Assembly (NCBI GenBank): GCA_002842205.1
Contig: PHCI01000005.1
Location: forward strand, 1 to 64,000
Direction: 5' to 3'
DNA length: 64,000 nucleotides
DNA from: Betaproteobacteria bacterium HGW-Betaproteobacteria-3
GTDB lineage: Bacteria > Pseudomonadota > Gammaproteobacteria > Burkholderiales > Burkholderiaceae_C
Positions 18,036-27,509 of this stretch are shown piece by piece (positions within the stretch are counted from its first letter, which is position 1; every line of letters starts with the position of its first letter). Position numbers and translations under genes: made by a program. The notes below the pieces were generated by a model that had not been told where the DNA came from, made no database searches, and worked only from the letters and a program-made list of their open reading frames with translations.

Positions 18036-18064
18036 TTGGCTTTGCCGACGGCGGCGCGCATACT
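18036..18064 (+). promoter_or_regulatory. Candidate sigma-70 promoter for small Cys-rich gene
   Basis: TTGGCT (18036-18041) and CATACT (18059-18064) are separated by 17 bp, each matching four of six consensus bases, 31 bp before the ATG of the small gene. Plausible but weak. Confidence 0.3.
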
Positions 18065-18095
18065 CGCTATCCCAGCAACTCCCGAGAAAAACACC

Positions 18096-18248
18096 ATGAC
18101 ACTCTGCCCCGTTGCCATTGCCGTTGGCTGCAAGAAATGCCCGATGTTTGCGGCCTGCCCGCTCAAGTCGGTCATTGGCGACCAACCGCCCAAGGACGAA
18201 AAGCCCGCGGCCAAGTCAGCCCCGTCGGCCGACAAGAAAAAATCCTGA
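18096..18248 (+). CDS. Small Cys-containing hypothetical protein (50 aa)
   Basis: The 50-residue product has four cysteines in its first half (C4, C12, C15, C21; pattern CKKCPMFAAC) and a Lys/Pro/Ala-rich tail ending DKKKS. The cysteine spacing could bind a metal or Fe-S cluster, but no family is recognised. A candidate promoter lies just upstream. Short, but the segregation of cysteines in the first half and charged residues in the second favours a real gene. Confidence 0.55.
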   Translation: MTLCPVAIAVGCKKCPMFAACPLKSVIGDQPPKDEKPAAKSAPSADKKKS

Positions 18249-18280
18249 AAGGTGCGCCGCCCACCGGAAATTACTACATT

Positions 18281-18336
18281 AAACGTAGCAAACTATTGCC
18301 ATTTGACGGGGGGAAGAGGCCTAAAAACCTCTTGAT
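18281..18336 (+). repeat. Interspersed repeat (family 1) at the 3' end of ybbA
   Basis: Contains TAGCAAACTATTGCCATTTG, ACGGGGG and AGGCCTAAAAACC, close to the family consensus. The minus-strand ABC ATPase gene ends inside it: the element encodes about the last 13 residues (QEVFRPLPPVKWQ) and its TAG stop. Confidence 0.85.
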
Positions 18337-19030
18337 TCGGGACCACGCACCCGGCTTCGATGGTGATGCGCCGCTCGCAGCGCGCCGCGATGGCCTGGTC
18401 GTGCGTGACCAGCACCAGCGTGGTGCCGCGCTCGCGGTTGAGGTCGAACATCAACTCCATCACCTTCTCGCCAGTGGCAAAGTCCAGGCTGCCGGTGGGT
18501 TCGTCGGCCAGCAAGGCGGCGGGCTCCACCACAAAGGCGCGGGCCAGCGCCACGCGCTGCTGCTCGCCACCCGACAGCACCTTGGGGTAGTGCCCGAGGC
18601 GCCCGGACAGGCCCACGCGGGCCAGCATGTCGGTGGCGGCCTTGCGCGCGTCGCGGCGGCCGGCCAGCTCCAGCGGGAGCATCACGTTTTCAAGCGCCGT
18701 CAGATTGCCCAGGAGCTGAAAGCTCTGGAACACAAAGCCCACCTTGCGCGCGCGCAGGGCGGCGCGGTCGTCCTCGTCCAGCGCAAACAGGTCCTGCCCG
18801 TCCAGCCGCACGGTGCCGCGCGTGGGTGTGTCGAGCCCGGCGATGATGGACAGCAGCGTGCTCTTGCCCGAGCCCGAGGCGCCGACGATGGCCGCCGTTT
18901 CCCGTGGGGCGAGCGAGAAATCGATATCGCGCAAAATGTCGAGTGTGCCGGTGGAGTCGGTGACGGATTTGTCCACATGCTCCACGGCAATGATGGCTGC
19001 GGGAAATGACGGATCGGGTGTTTTGGACAT
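18293..19030 (-). CDS. ABC transporter ATP-binding protein, YbbA/LolD type
   Basis: Cytoplasmic ATPase of the MacB/LolD group: Walker A GASGSGKSTLLSIIAGLD, Q-loop FVFQSFQLL, signature LSGGEQQRVALARAF, Walker B ALLADEPTGSLD, H-loop VTHDQ. The start MSKTPDP (19030) is used; MPFMSK (19039) is nearly as good. In enterics ybbA is divergent from tesA, as here, and followed by the FtsX-type permease ybbP; no permease follows in this window. The C-terminal 13 residues and stop come from a repeat element, so the tail differs from the ancestral one. Confidence 0.9.
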   Translation of the reverse strand: MSKTPDPSFPAAIIAVEHVDKSVTDSTGTLDILRDIDFSLAPRETAAIVGASGSGKSTLLSIIAGLDTPTRGTVRLDGQDLFALDEDDRAALRARKVGFVFQSFQLLGNLTALENVMLPLELAGRRDARKAATDMLARVGLSGRLGHYPKVLSGGEQQRVALARAFVVEPAALLADEPTGSLDFATGEKVMELMFDLNRERGTTLVLVTHDQAIAARCERRITIEAGCVVPNQEVFRPLPPVKWQ

Positions 19031-19045
19031 GAAAGGCATTGTGCG

Positions 19046-19684
19046 GTGAACCGGAGAGACTTTAACGTGATGGCGGGCCTCGCAGCCGTTTTGGGGGTAT
19101 CCCCGGCGCAAGCGGCGGCCCCGGCGCGCACCGTGCTGGTGCTGGGCGATTCGCTCAGTGCCGAATACGGCCTGCGCCGCGGCACGGGCTGGGTCGGTCA
19201 CATGGAGAAATGGCTGACCGACCAGGGCCTGGCCAGCCGCGTGGTCAACGCCAGCGTGAGCGGCGACACCACCTCGGGCGGACGCTCGCGCCTGCCCGCG
19301 CTGCTGGCCGAGCATCAGCCCACGCTGGTGATCATCGAACTGGGCGGCAACGACGCGCTGCGCGGCCTGCCTCTGAAAATGACCGAAGACAACCTGGCCT
19401 GGATGGCGCGCACCGCCCGCGCCGCCGGGGCCCGAGTGCTGCTGCTGGGCATGCAGATGCCGCCCAATTACGGGCGCGACTACGCCGAGCGCTTTGCCGG
19501 CCTCTACACGCGCGTGGCCAAGGCCGAAAAGGCCGCGCTGGTGCCCTTCTTCCTGCGCGGCGTGGCCGATGGCGACGACCCCACGCGGCTGTTCCAGGCC
19601 GACCGCATCCACCCCAACGAGGCGGCGCAACCCATCATGGCGGCCAACGTGACGCCTGCGCTGCCCGCGCTTCTCAAAAAGTAA
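19046..19684 (+). CDS. tesA: Exported SGNH hydrolase, TesA-type arylesterase/thioesterase
   Basis: Periplasmic lipolytic enzyme of the GDSL family (thioesterase I / lysophospholipase L1). Catalytic blocks: G34-D-S36 (GDSLSAEYGL), G73 (SGDTTSGG), N102 (GGNDALRG), D186 and H189 (DRIHPN), complete. The start is GTG 19046. The N-terminus NRRDFNVMAGLAAVLGVSPAQAAA is a signal peptide with a twin-arginine-like RRDF motif, where E. coli TesA has a Sec signal. The start codons of tesA and ybbA are separated by at most 15 bp, so their promoters must overlap coding sequence. Confidence 0.92.
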   Translation: MNRRDFNVMAGLAAVLGVSPAQAAAPARTVLVLGDSLSAEYGLRRGTGWVGHMEKWLTDQGLASRVVNASVSGDTTSGGRSRLPALLAEHQPTLVIIELGGNDALRGLPLKMTEDNLAWMARTARAAGARVLLLGMQMPPNYGRDYAERFAGLYTRVAKAEKAALVPFFLRGVADGDDPTRLFQADRIHPNEAAQPIMAANVTPALPALLKK

Positions 19685-19693
19685 GCCCACTGC

Positions 19694-20755
19694 ATGACCG
19701 TTCACACCCTTGGCGCGGCCGACGCGCTGCCGCTGCTCGACGGCTTTGATGCCCTCATCGATGCCCGCAGCGAAGGCGAATTTGCCGAAGACCACCTGCC
19801 CGGCGCCATCAACTGGCCGTCGCTCAACAACGAAGAGCGTCGCATCGTCGGCACCCTGTACAAGCAGGTCAGCCCGTTCGAGGCGCAAAAGCGCGGCGCC
19901 GCCATGGTGGCGGCCAACATTGCGCGTCACATCGAGCGCGAGGTGATGGACAAGCCCCGCCACTGGAAGCCGCTGATCTACTGCTGGCGCGGCGGCAAGC
20001 GCAGCAACTCGCTGGCGCTGGTGCTGGGGCAGATCGGGTTTCGCGTGACCGTGCTGGAAGGCGGCTACAAGGCGTTTCGTGCGGCCGTGCTGCAGGACTT
20101 TCCCGCGCGGGTGAACCGGCTGCACTACTGGGTGATTTGCGGCCCCACCGGCTCGGGCAAAACCCGGTTGCTGCAGGCGCTGGCCGCGGCCGGCGCACAG
20201 GTGCTGGACCTGGAGGCGCTGGCCAGCCACCGCAGTTCGGTGCTGGGACTGCTGCCCGACCAGCCCCAGCCCACGCAAAAACGCTTTGACACGCTGGTCT
20301 GGAGCGCCTTGCGCGCCCTGGACCCCACCCGCCCGGTGTTTGTGGAAAGCGAAAGCAAGAAGGTCGGCAACCTGACGGTGCCCGCCCCATTGATTGACGC
20401 CATGCGCGCCAGCGACTGCCTGCGGCTTGAGTTGTCCGACGACGAACGCGTGGCGCTGCTGCTGGAAGACTACGACCTGTTCATCCGCGACGCCGAGCTG
20501 TTTTGCTCGCGGCTGGATGCGCTGGCAGAGCTGCGCGGCAAGGCGGTGGTGGAATCGTGGAAAACCCGTGCCCGGGCCGGACAGTTCGAGCCGGTGGTGC
20601 GCGAGCTGCTCACGCAGCACTACGACCCGGGTTATGCGGGCTCGACCCGGCGCAATTTCCAGAAGTTTGAAGACGCAAAAATAATAGCGCCAAAAGACCG
20701 CTCAGCGGGGGCTATGGCCGAATTAGCCTTGAAAATGGTGCGCGAGGCGGGCTGA
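19694..20755 (+). CDS. mnmH: tRNA 2-selenouridine synthase (SelU/YbbB)
   Basis: Converts 2-thiouridine in certain tRNA wobble positions to 2-selenouridine using selenophosphate. Rhodanese domain (about 1-135) with catalytic C97 in YCWRGGKRS and a P-loop domain starting ICGPTGSGKT (150-157). 353 residues, family length. Implies a selD gene elsewhere. It follows tesA after 9 bp, the YbbA-TesA-YbbB neighbourhood. About 18 residues near the C-terminus (KIIAPKDRSAGAMAELAL) are encoded by a family-1 repeat. Confidence 0.93.
   Translation: MTVHTLGAADALPLLDGFDALIDARSEGEFAEDHLPGAINWPSLNNEERRIVGTLYKQVSPFEAQKRGAAMVAANIARHIEREVMDKPRHWKPLIYCWRGGKRSNSLALVLGQIGFRVTVLEGGYKAFRAAVLQDFPARVNRLHYWVICGPTGSGKTRLLQALAAAGAQVLDLEALASHRSSVLGLLPDQPQPTQKRFDTLVWSALRALDPTRPVFVESESKKVGNLTVPAPLIDAMRASDCLRLELSDDERVALLLEDYDLFIRDAELFCSRLDALAELRGKAVVESWKTRARAGQFEPVVRELLTQHYDPGYAGSTRRNFQKFEDAKIIAPKDRSAGAMAELALKMVREAG
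20680..20737 (+). repeat. Interspersed repeat (family 1) inside the 3' end of mnmH
   Basis: Contains AATAGCGCCAAAAGACCGCT, then CAGCGGGGGCTATGGCC and TTAGCCTTGAAAAT. It matches the consensus core (GGGGGCTA-GGCC) and the right end CCTTGAAAAT. It is translated in frame, ending seven codons before the stop. Confidence 0.75.
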
Positions 20756-20756
20756 A

Positions 20757-20948
20757 TCAGGGCTGCGCGGGCGTGTCGGGCGGCGTGGTGCCGGCCGCGC
20801 CGTCTTCGGCATCGGCATCGGGCGGGCTCGTGCCGTCTTCAGGCGCGCCCTGCTTGCGCTCGGCCTTGGCCTTGAGCTTTTCTTCCTTTTTCTTCCTTTT
20901 GGCCAGTTCCTTCTGGCGTTTCTCGTATCCGTAGTTCGGTGTAGCCAA
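20757..20948 (-). CDS. Small Lys/Glu-rich conserved hypothetical protein (63 aa)
   Basis: The N-terminal half (TPNYGYEKRQKELAKRKKKE, then EKLKAKAERK) is highly charged and probably helical; the rest is Asp/Ala/Pro-rich and disordered. I recall proteins starting with this NYGYEKRQKELAK pattern in many Burkholderiales, function unknown. The start codon is TTG at 20948, where homologues that I recall use ATG. It is convergent with mnmH, only 1 bp apart. Confidence 0.72.
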   Translation of the reverse strand: MATPNYGYEKRQKELAKRKKKEEKLKAKAERKQGAPEDGTSPPDADAEDGAAGTTPPDTPAQP

Positions 20949-21037
20949 TGTCTGCTTTCGGTTGATGCGGTCACTTGACCCGCTGGGGGCACGGTGGATG
21001 AACCACAGGCCCTATTGTGACACCCGGGGCCGATGCA

Positions 21038-21925
21038 TCAGGCCGGGCCTGGCGGGGCAGAAGGTTCTGGCACGCCGGAGGCCGCATCGGGGGCTTCTTC
21101 CCAGCGCACGGTGCCACGGTAGGCGTGCCAGCTGGCGTGCCCCAGCAGCGGGCCAATCAATATCAGCCCCATGCCCCAGGGCAATAACGCCAGCGCCACC
21201 AGCACGGTGATGAGCGCGCCCCACAGCAGCATCACCCCAGGGTGCGTGGCCACCACGCGGATGCTGGTGATGCCGGCCGTGATGGCGTCGGTATCGCGGT
21301 CGAGGATCATCGGGATCGACACCACGGCCGTGGCATAGACCAGCCCGGCAAACACGCCCCCCACGCCCAGGTACACGGCCACAAACTCCCAGTTTTCGGG
21401 GTTGAAGACCGCCTGCAGCACGCCCGTGGTGGACGGCATGCCGGTGTTGAAGAACACCGCAAACACCACCAGCGAGGCCCGGCCCCACAGCAGCTCCAGC
21501 ACGATCAGCACCAGCACCAGCATGGCCATGCTGCGCAGATGGGCGTCCCAGCAGGTCAGCGAGCTGGCCAGATCGGGCTGCAGGCCCAGCGCCCGGCGGC
21601 GCGACACCTCGTACAGCCCCATGGCCAGAAACGGCCCCAACAGCAGGCAGCCCGAGGCGATGGACATGGTGTATTCGGGCCGGTGCTGGAACACCACGCC
21701 CAGCGTCAGGCCCATCGCCCAGAAGCACATGCCGTAGAACACGGCAATGCCCATGTGGGCCGTCAGGTCGCGGGCGCCGCGGGCCAGCCAGCGAAACGGG
21801 TCGGCCAGCGACAGCGGCACCATGTGCGCGCGCGGCCCCACGTGGGGTGGCGGCACATACGGGGCCACGCCGGGCATGGCGGGCATGGCAGGTGTTTCGG
21901 CGGAAGGGGCAGGTGGCGGATGCAT
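21038..21925 (-). CDS. DUF2189 integral membrane protein
   Basis: 295 residues. After a Pro-rich cytoplasmic N-terminus it reads PLSLADPFRWLARGARDLTA, then about five to six membrane helices (for example GIAVFYGMCFWAMGLTLGVV and VVATHPGVMLLWGALITVLV). The motif YGMCF and the overall arrangement match the DUF2189 family of proteobacteria, often linked with cytochrome oxidase loci, but no oxidase genes are near. Function unknown. Confidence 0.82.
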   Translation of the reverse strand: MHPPPAPSAETPAMPAMPGVAPYVPPPHVGPRAHMVPLSLADPFRWLARGARDLTAHMGIAVFYGMCFWAMGLTLGVVFQHRPEYTMSIASGCLLLGPFLAMGLYEVSRRRALGLQPDLASSLTCWDAHLRSMAMLVLVLIVLELLWGRASLVVFAVFFNTGMPSTTGVLQAVFNPENWEFVAVYLGVGGVFAGLVYATAVVSIPMILDRDTDAITAGITSIRVVATHPGVMLLWGALITVLVALALLPWGMGLILIGPLLGHASWHAYRGTVRWEEAPDAASGVPEPSAPPGPA

Positions 21926-22000
21926 GCGCGGGCTTGAGGTGGATCAACACCACATACCGTAGCCGAGCCACGGTCCGCCGCCACTGCGGAAAACACCGAG

Positions 22001-23191
22001 TCAGCGCAAGGCCGCTTGCGCGGCTTGACTCAGATCAAGCTGCAAATCACGCACGTCTTCCAGGCCAATGGAAAAGCGCACCAGCGTGCCGCGTTCGAGG
22101 TGCGGCGGCCAGGGGGCGCGCATGGCGGCCAGGTCGTAGGGCACGACCAGACTGATCGGCCCGCCCCAGCTGTAGCCGATCTTGAACAGCTGGAGGGCGT
22201 CGCAGAACGCGTGCACCTGGCCCGTGCTGAAGCGCGCATCCACCATCACACTGAACAGCCCGGCCGCGCCGCCTTCGCTGCACAGCGCCGCCCAATGCGC
22301 GTGCCCCGGCGAGCCCGGCAGCGCCGGGTGCAGCACCTGCGCAAACACCGGCTGCTGCATGCACCAGCGCGCCAGCGTGCGGGCCGCCTGGTCGTGCGCG
22401 CGGTAGCGCAGCGCGATGCTGGGCAGCGAGCGCAGCACGGTTTCGACATCGTTGGCCCCCACGCCCAACCCCAGGCGCATGTGCGTGAGCTTGAGCTTGA
22501 GGTGCAGGGCGTCGTCGCGCGTGATCACGCTGCCCATGAGCACATCGCCGCCGCCGCTGGGGTATTTGGTGAGCGCCTGCGCCGACACGTCCACCGCCAG
22601 GCCATCGCCCAGGTCGAACGGCCGGAACGCCAGCCCGGCGCCCCAGGTGTTGTCGAGCGCGGTGGTGACGCCGCGTTCGCGGCAGATGCGCACGAGCTGC
22701 GGCAGGTCGGGGAATTCCATCGTCACCGAGCCCGCGGCTTCAAGCCAGACCAGGCGGGTGGCGGGTGAAATCTTGGCGGCCAGGTCGGCCGGGTTCATGG
22801 CGTCGTAAAGCCGGTGGCGAATGCCAAAGGCCTTGAGTTCACCGTCGGCCAGGGCCTTGTTGGGGCCGTAGGCGTTGTCGGGGATCAGCACCTCGTCGCC
22901 GGCCGCCAGCAGCGCCAGGTTGACATTGGCAATGGCGGCCAGCCCGCTGGGCACCAGCACGCAGTGCGTGCCACCCTCGAGCGCGCACAGGCGTTCTTCC
23001 AGCAAAAAGGTGGACGGCGTGCCGTGCAGGCCGTAGGTATAGCCGCTCTTGTGCTTCCAGTCGCGCGCCAGCATGGCCGCAACGTTGGGGAAGATGACGG
23101 TGGACGCCTTGAAGATGCCCGGTTGCGGTGCCGCAAAGCCGGGTGGCGGCGTGTAGGGATGATGGATGAGGTGGGTGATGGGTTCGCTCAT
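22001..23191 (-). CDS. Cystathionine beta-lyase (Cys/Met metabolism PLP enzyme)
   Basis: Fold-type I PLP enzyme, 396 residues, probably cleaving cystathionine to homocysteine, pyruvate and ammonia. PLP-binding K209 in SAQALTKYPSGGGDVLMGSV, the Tyr-containing SGYTYGLHGTPST loop, and the cofactor region VLVPSGLAAIANVNLAL. D180 in TALDNTWGAG contacts the pyridine nitrogen. The C-terminal WGGPISLV matches the MetC subgroup instead of gamma-synthases. No operon partner. Confidence 0.9.
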   Translation of the reverse strand: MSEPITHLIHHPYTPPPGFAAPQPGIFKASTVIFPNVAAMLARDWKHKSGYTYGLHGTPSTFLLEERLCALEGGTHCVLVPSGLAAIANVNLALLAAGDEVLIPDNAYGPNKALADGELKAFGIRHRLYDAMNPADLAAKISPATRLVWLEAAGSVTMEFPDLPQLVRICRERGVTTALDNTWGAGLAFRPFDLGDGLAVDVSAQALTKYPSGGGDVLMGSVITRDDALHLKLKLTHMRLGLGVGANDVETVLRSLPSIALRYRAHDQAARTLARWCMQQPVFAQVLHPALPGSPGHAHWAALCSEGGAAGLFSVMVDARFSTGQVHAFCDALQLFKIGYSWGGPISLVVPYDLAAMRAPWPPHLERGTLVRFSIGLEDVRDLQLDLSQAAQAALR

Positions 23192-23224
23192 GCGGCCATC
23201 GTAACGGAATCCGGCGCAGCGGAT

Positions 23225-23749
23225 TCAGACGCTCCACTTCTCCAGCAGTTGCGCCGGGCCCAGCATGTCGTAGCTTTCGAACGGCTGGTGAATCCAGGGG
23301 TTGGTGGGCAAAAACTCGACCGAGTAATCCGACACGAACTTGGACAGCGCCTTGGTCCAGATGACGGCGCTGCGCAGCTCGGTGATGGGCTTGTAATTGG
23401 TGCGCAACTGGTGGATGACGGTGTTGAGCGTGTGGCCCGAATCGGCCAGGTCGTCCACCAGCAGCACCTTGCCGGCGATCTCGCCCTTGGGCGTGGTGAT
23501 GAAGCGGGCAATGTCCAGGTGGCCCTGCACGGTGCCCGCATCGGCCCGGTAGGAGCTGGTGGACATGATGGCCAGGGGCTTGTTGAAGATGCGCGAGAGG
23601 ATGTCGCCGGGACGCATGCCGCCGCGGGCCAGGCACAGGATGGTGTCGAACTCCCAACCCGACTGGTGGATCTTGATCGCCAGTTTTTCGATCAGGTTGT
23701 GGTATTCGTCGTAGCTCACATAGAGGTGCTTGCCGTCTTCTGTCAACAT
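23225..23749 (-). CDS. Purine phosphoribosyltransferase (hypoxanthine/xanthine-guanine type)
   Basis: Salvage enzyme transferring a purine base to PRPP. 174 residues with the PRPP-binding loop VLLVDDLADSGHTLNTVIH and the N-terminal ILCLARGGMRPGDILSRIF. It resembles Gpt-like short PRTs of beta-proteobacteria. It lies downstream of purA on the same strand, with a family-1 repeat in the 96 bp gap. Base preference not determinable from sequence. Confidence 0.88.
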   Translation of the reverse strand: MLTEDGKHLYVSYDEYHNLIEKLAIKIHQSGWEFDTILCLARGGMRPGDILSRIFNKPLAIMSTSSYRADAGTVQGHLDIARFITTPKGEIAGKVLLVDDLADSGHTLNTVIHQLRTNYKPITELRSAVIWTKALSKFVSDYSVEFLPTNPWIHQPFESYDMLGPAQLLEKWSV

Positions 23750-23762
23750 CAGATAACTCCTG

Positions 23763-23820
23763 AAAATATAGCTAACTATTACCTTTTGACGGGGGCTTAA
23801 GGCACTTTTTTCTTGAAAAA
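23763..23820 (+). repeat. Interspersed repeat (family 1) between purA and the phosphoribosyltransferase
   Basis: Contains GAAAATATAGCTAACTATTA, then CCTTTTGACGGGGGCTTAAG and TCTTGAAAAA. It is among the best-preserved copies and fills most of the intergenic gap, so it would lie in the 5' leader of the phosphoribosyltransferase mRNA. Confidence 0.87.
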
Positions 23821-23845
23821 TCGCATCAAACCGGCCACCCGGCGC

Positions 23846-26337
<2,492 letters not shown>

Positions 26338-26393
26338 GTTGAATCGGAGCGGCTGTTAAAACAGGGATTTTACCGGCACGCGCCGACAGACCA

Positions 26394-26582
26394 TCAGGAC
26401 ACGAACCACAACACCAGCAGGCCGACCGCGATGCTGCACAGCCCGAAGAAGCGGATCTGCCCGTCACGCAGCCGGAGAATCTGCGCAAACATGTTGCGCC
26501 AGCCCGCGGGCGAGGCCAGCGGCAGCAGTCCCTCGATCACCAGCACCAGGGCCAAGGCGGCCCAGAACGTGTCGCTGTCCAT
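26394..26582 (-). CDS. DUF2065 (YjeT-like) small membrane protein
   Basis: 62 residues with two hydrophobic helices: FWAALALVLVIEGLLPLASP and FFGLCSIAVGLLVLWFV. PAGWRNMFAQILRLRDGQIR lies between. Matches YjeT/DUF2065 proteins, which sit between hflC and the next purine or histidine gene in many proteobacteria. Function unknown; the conserved position suggests a link to the HflKC complex. Confidence 0.88.
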   Translation of the reverse strand: MDSDTFWAALALVLVIEGLLPLASPAGWRNMFAQILRLRDGQIRFFGLCSIAVGLLVLWFVS

Positions 26583-26599
26583 GACGGGCGCACGTGGCG

Positions 26600-27499
26600 C
26601 TATTTCCGGGCCGGCGCTGCCACGGGCGCGTTGCCCCGCATGGTCTTGAAAAATTCCGAGGACGGGTCCAGCAAGATCAGGTCACCCTTCTTGTTGAAGC
26701 TGGCCTTGTAGGCGTCCAGGCTGCGGTAGAACTGGGCAAACTGCGGATCGCGGCCAAACGCCTCGCCGTACAGTCGGGCAGCTTCGGCGTCGCCTTCGCC
26801 CTTGATCTTCTGGGCATCACGGTAGGCGTTGGCCACGGTCACCTCGCGCTGACGGTCGGCCTCGGCGCGGATTTTTTCGCCTTCGGCCGCGCCGGTGGAG
26901 CGCAGCTCATTGGCCACGCGTTTGCGCTCGGCTTCCATGCGGCGATAGACCGACTCGGTGATCGAATCCACATAGTCGACGCGTGTGATGCGCACGTCCA
27001 CCACGTCCACGCCCCAGGGCTTGGCGCCGCGAACAGCGCCCAGCACTTCGCGTTTGACGTCCGCCATCAAGGCTTCCCGTTTGGACGACAGCAGGTCTTT
27101 CACGGTGCGTTTGTTGATCTCTTCCTGGAAGGCATTTCGCACCACGCGGTTGAGCTGGTTCGCACCCGCCGTTTCGTCCAACCCGACGTTGCGGATGTAT
27201 TCCTGCGGATCGGTCACGCGCCAGCGCACGTACCAGTCGATCACCACACGCTGCTTCTCGAGCGTCAGCATCGGTTCGGCATCGGTGCTGTCGAGTGTCA
27301 GCAGGCGCTTGTCCAGATACGAGACATTCTGGAACGGCGGGGGCATCTTGAAGTTGAGCCCCGGCTCGGTGATGACCTCCTTGATCTGGCCAAGCGCGTA
27401 CACCACGCCAAACTGGCGCTGGTCCACCACAAACATCATGGAACTGAGCAACCCGAGGGCCACCAGCAGCGAAGAAACAATCAATCCGATTCGGTTCAT
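26600..27499 (-). CDS. hflC: SPFH/band 7 protein HflC
   Basis: Inner-membrane subunit that with HflK surrounds and modulates the FtsH protease. One N-terminal membrane helix (IGLIVSSLLVALGLLSSMMFVV) followed by the SPFH domain (FVVDQRQFGVVYALGQIKEV to VDVRITRVDY) and a charged helix rich in Glu/Arg/Ala (residues about 190-250). 299 residues. ATG 27499 is preferred to an upstream in-frame ATG at 27559 inside hflK. Only 10 bp separate hflK and hflC. Confidence 0.96.
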   Translation of the reverse strand: MNRIGLIVSSLLVALGLLSSMMFVVDQRQFGVVYALGQIKEVITEPGLNFKMPPPFQNVSYLDKRLLTLDSTDAEPMLTLEKQRVVIDWYVRWRVTDPQEYIRNVGLDETAGANQLNRVVRNAFQEEINKRTVKDLLSSKREALMADVKREVLGAVRGAKPWGVDVVDVRITRVDYVDSITESVYRRMEAERKRVANELRSTGAAEGEKIRAEADRQREVTVANAYRDAQKIKGEGDAEAARLYGEAFGRDPQFAQFYRSLDAYKASFNKKGDLILLDPSSEFFKTMRGNAPVAAPARK

Positions 27500-27509
27500 G
27501 GTATCTGCC

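Noticed and set aside
19031-20620. N-terminal extension of the YbbA frame across tesA and mnmH
   Set aside because: The extension is antisense to tesA and mnmH; the ABC domain begins at about 19000.
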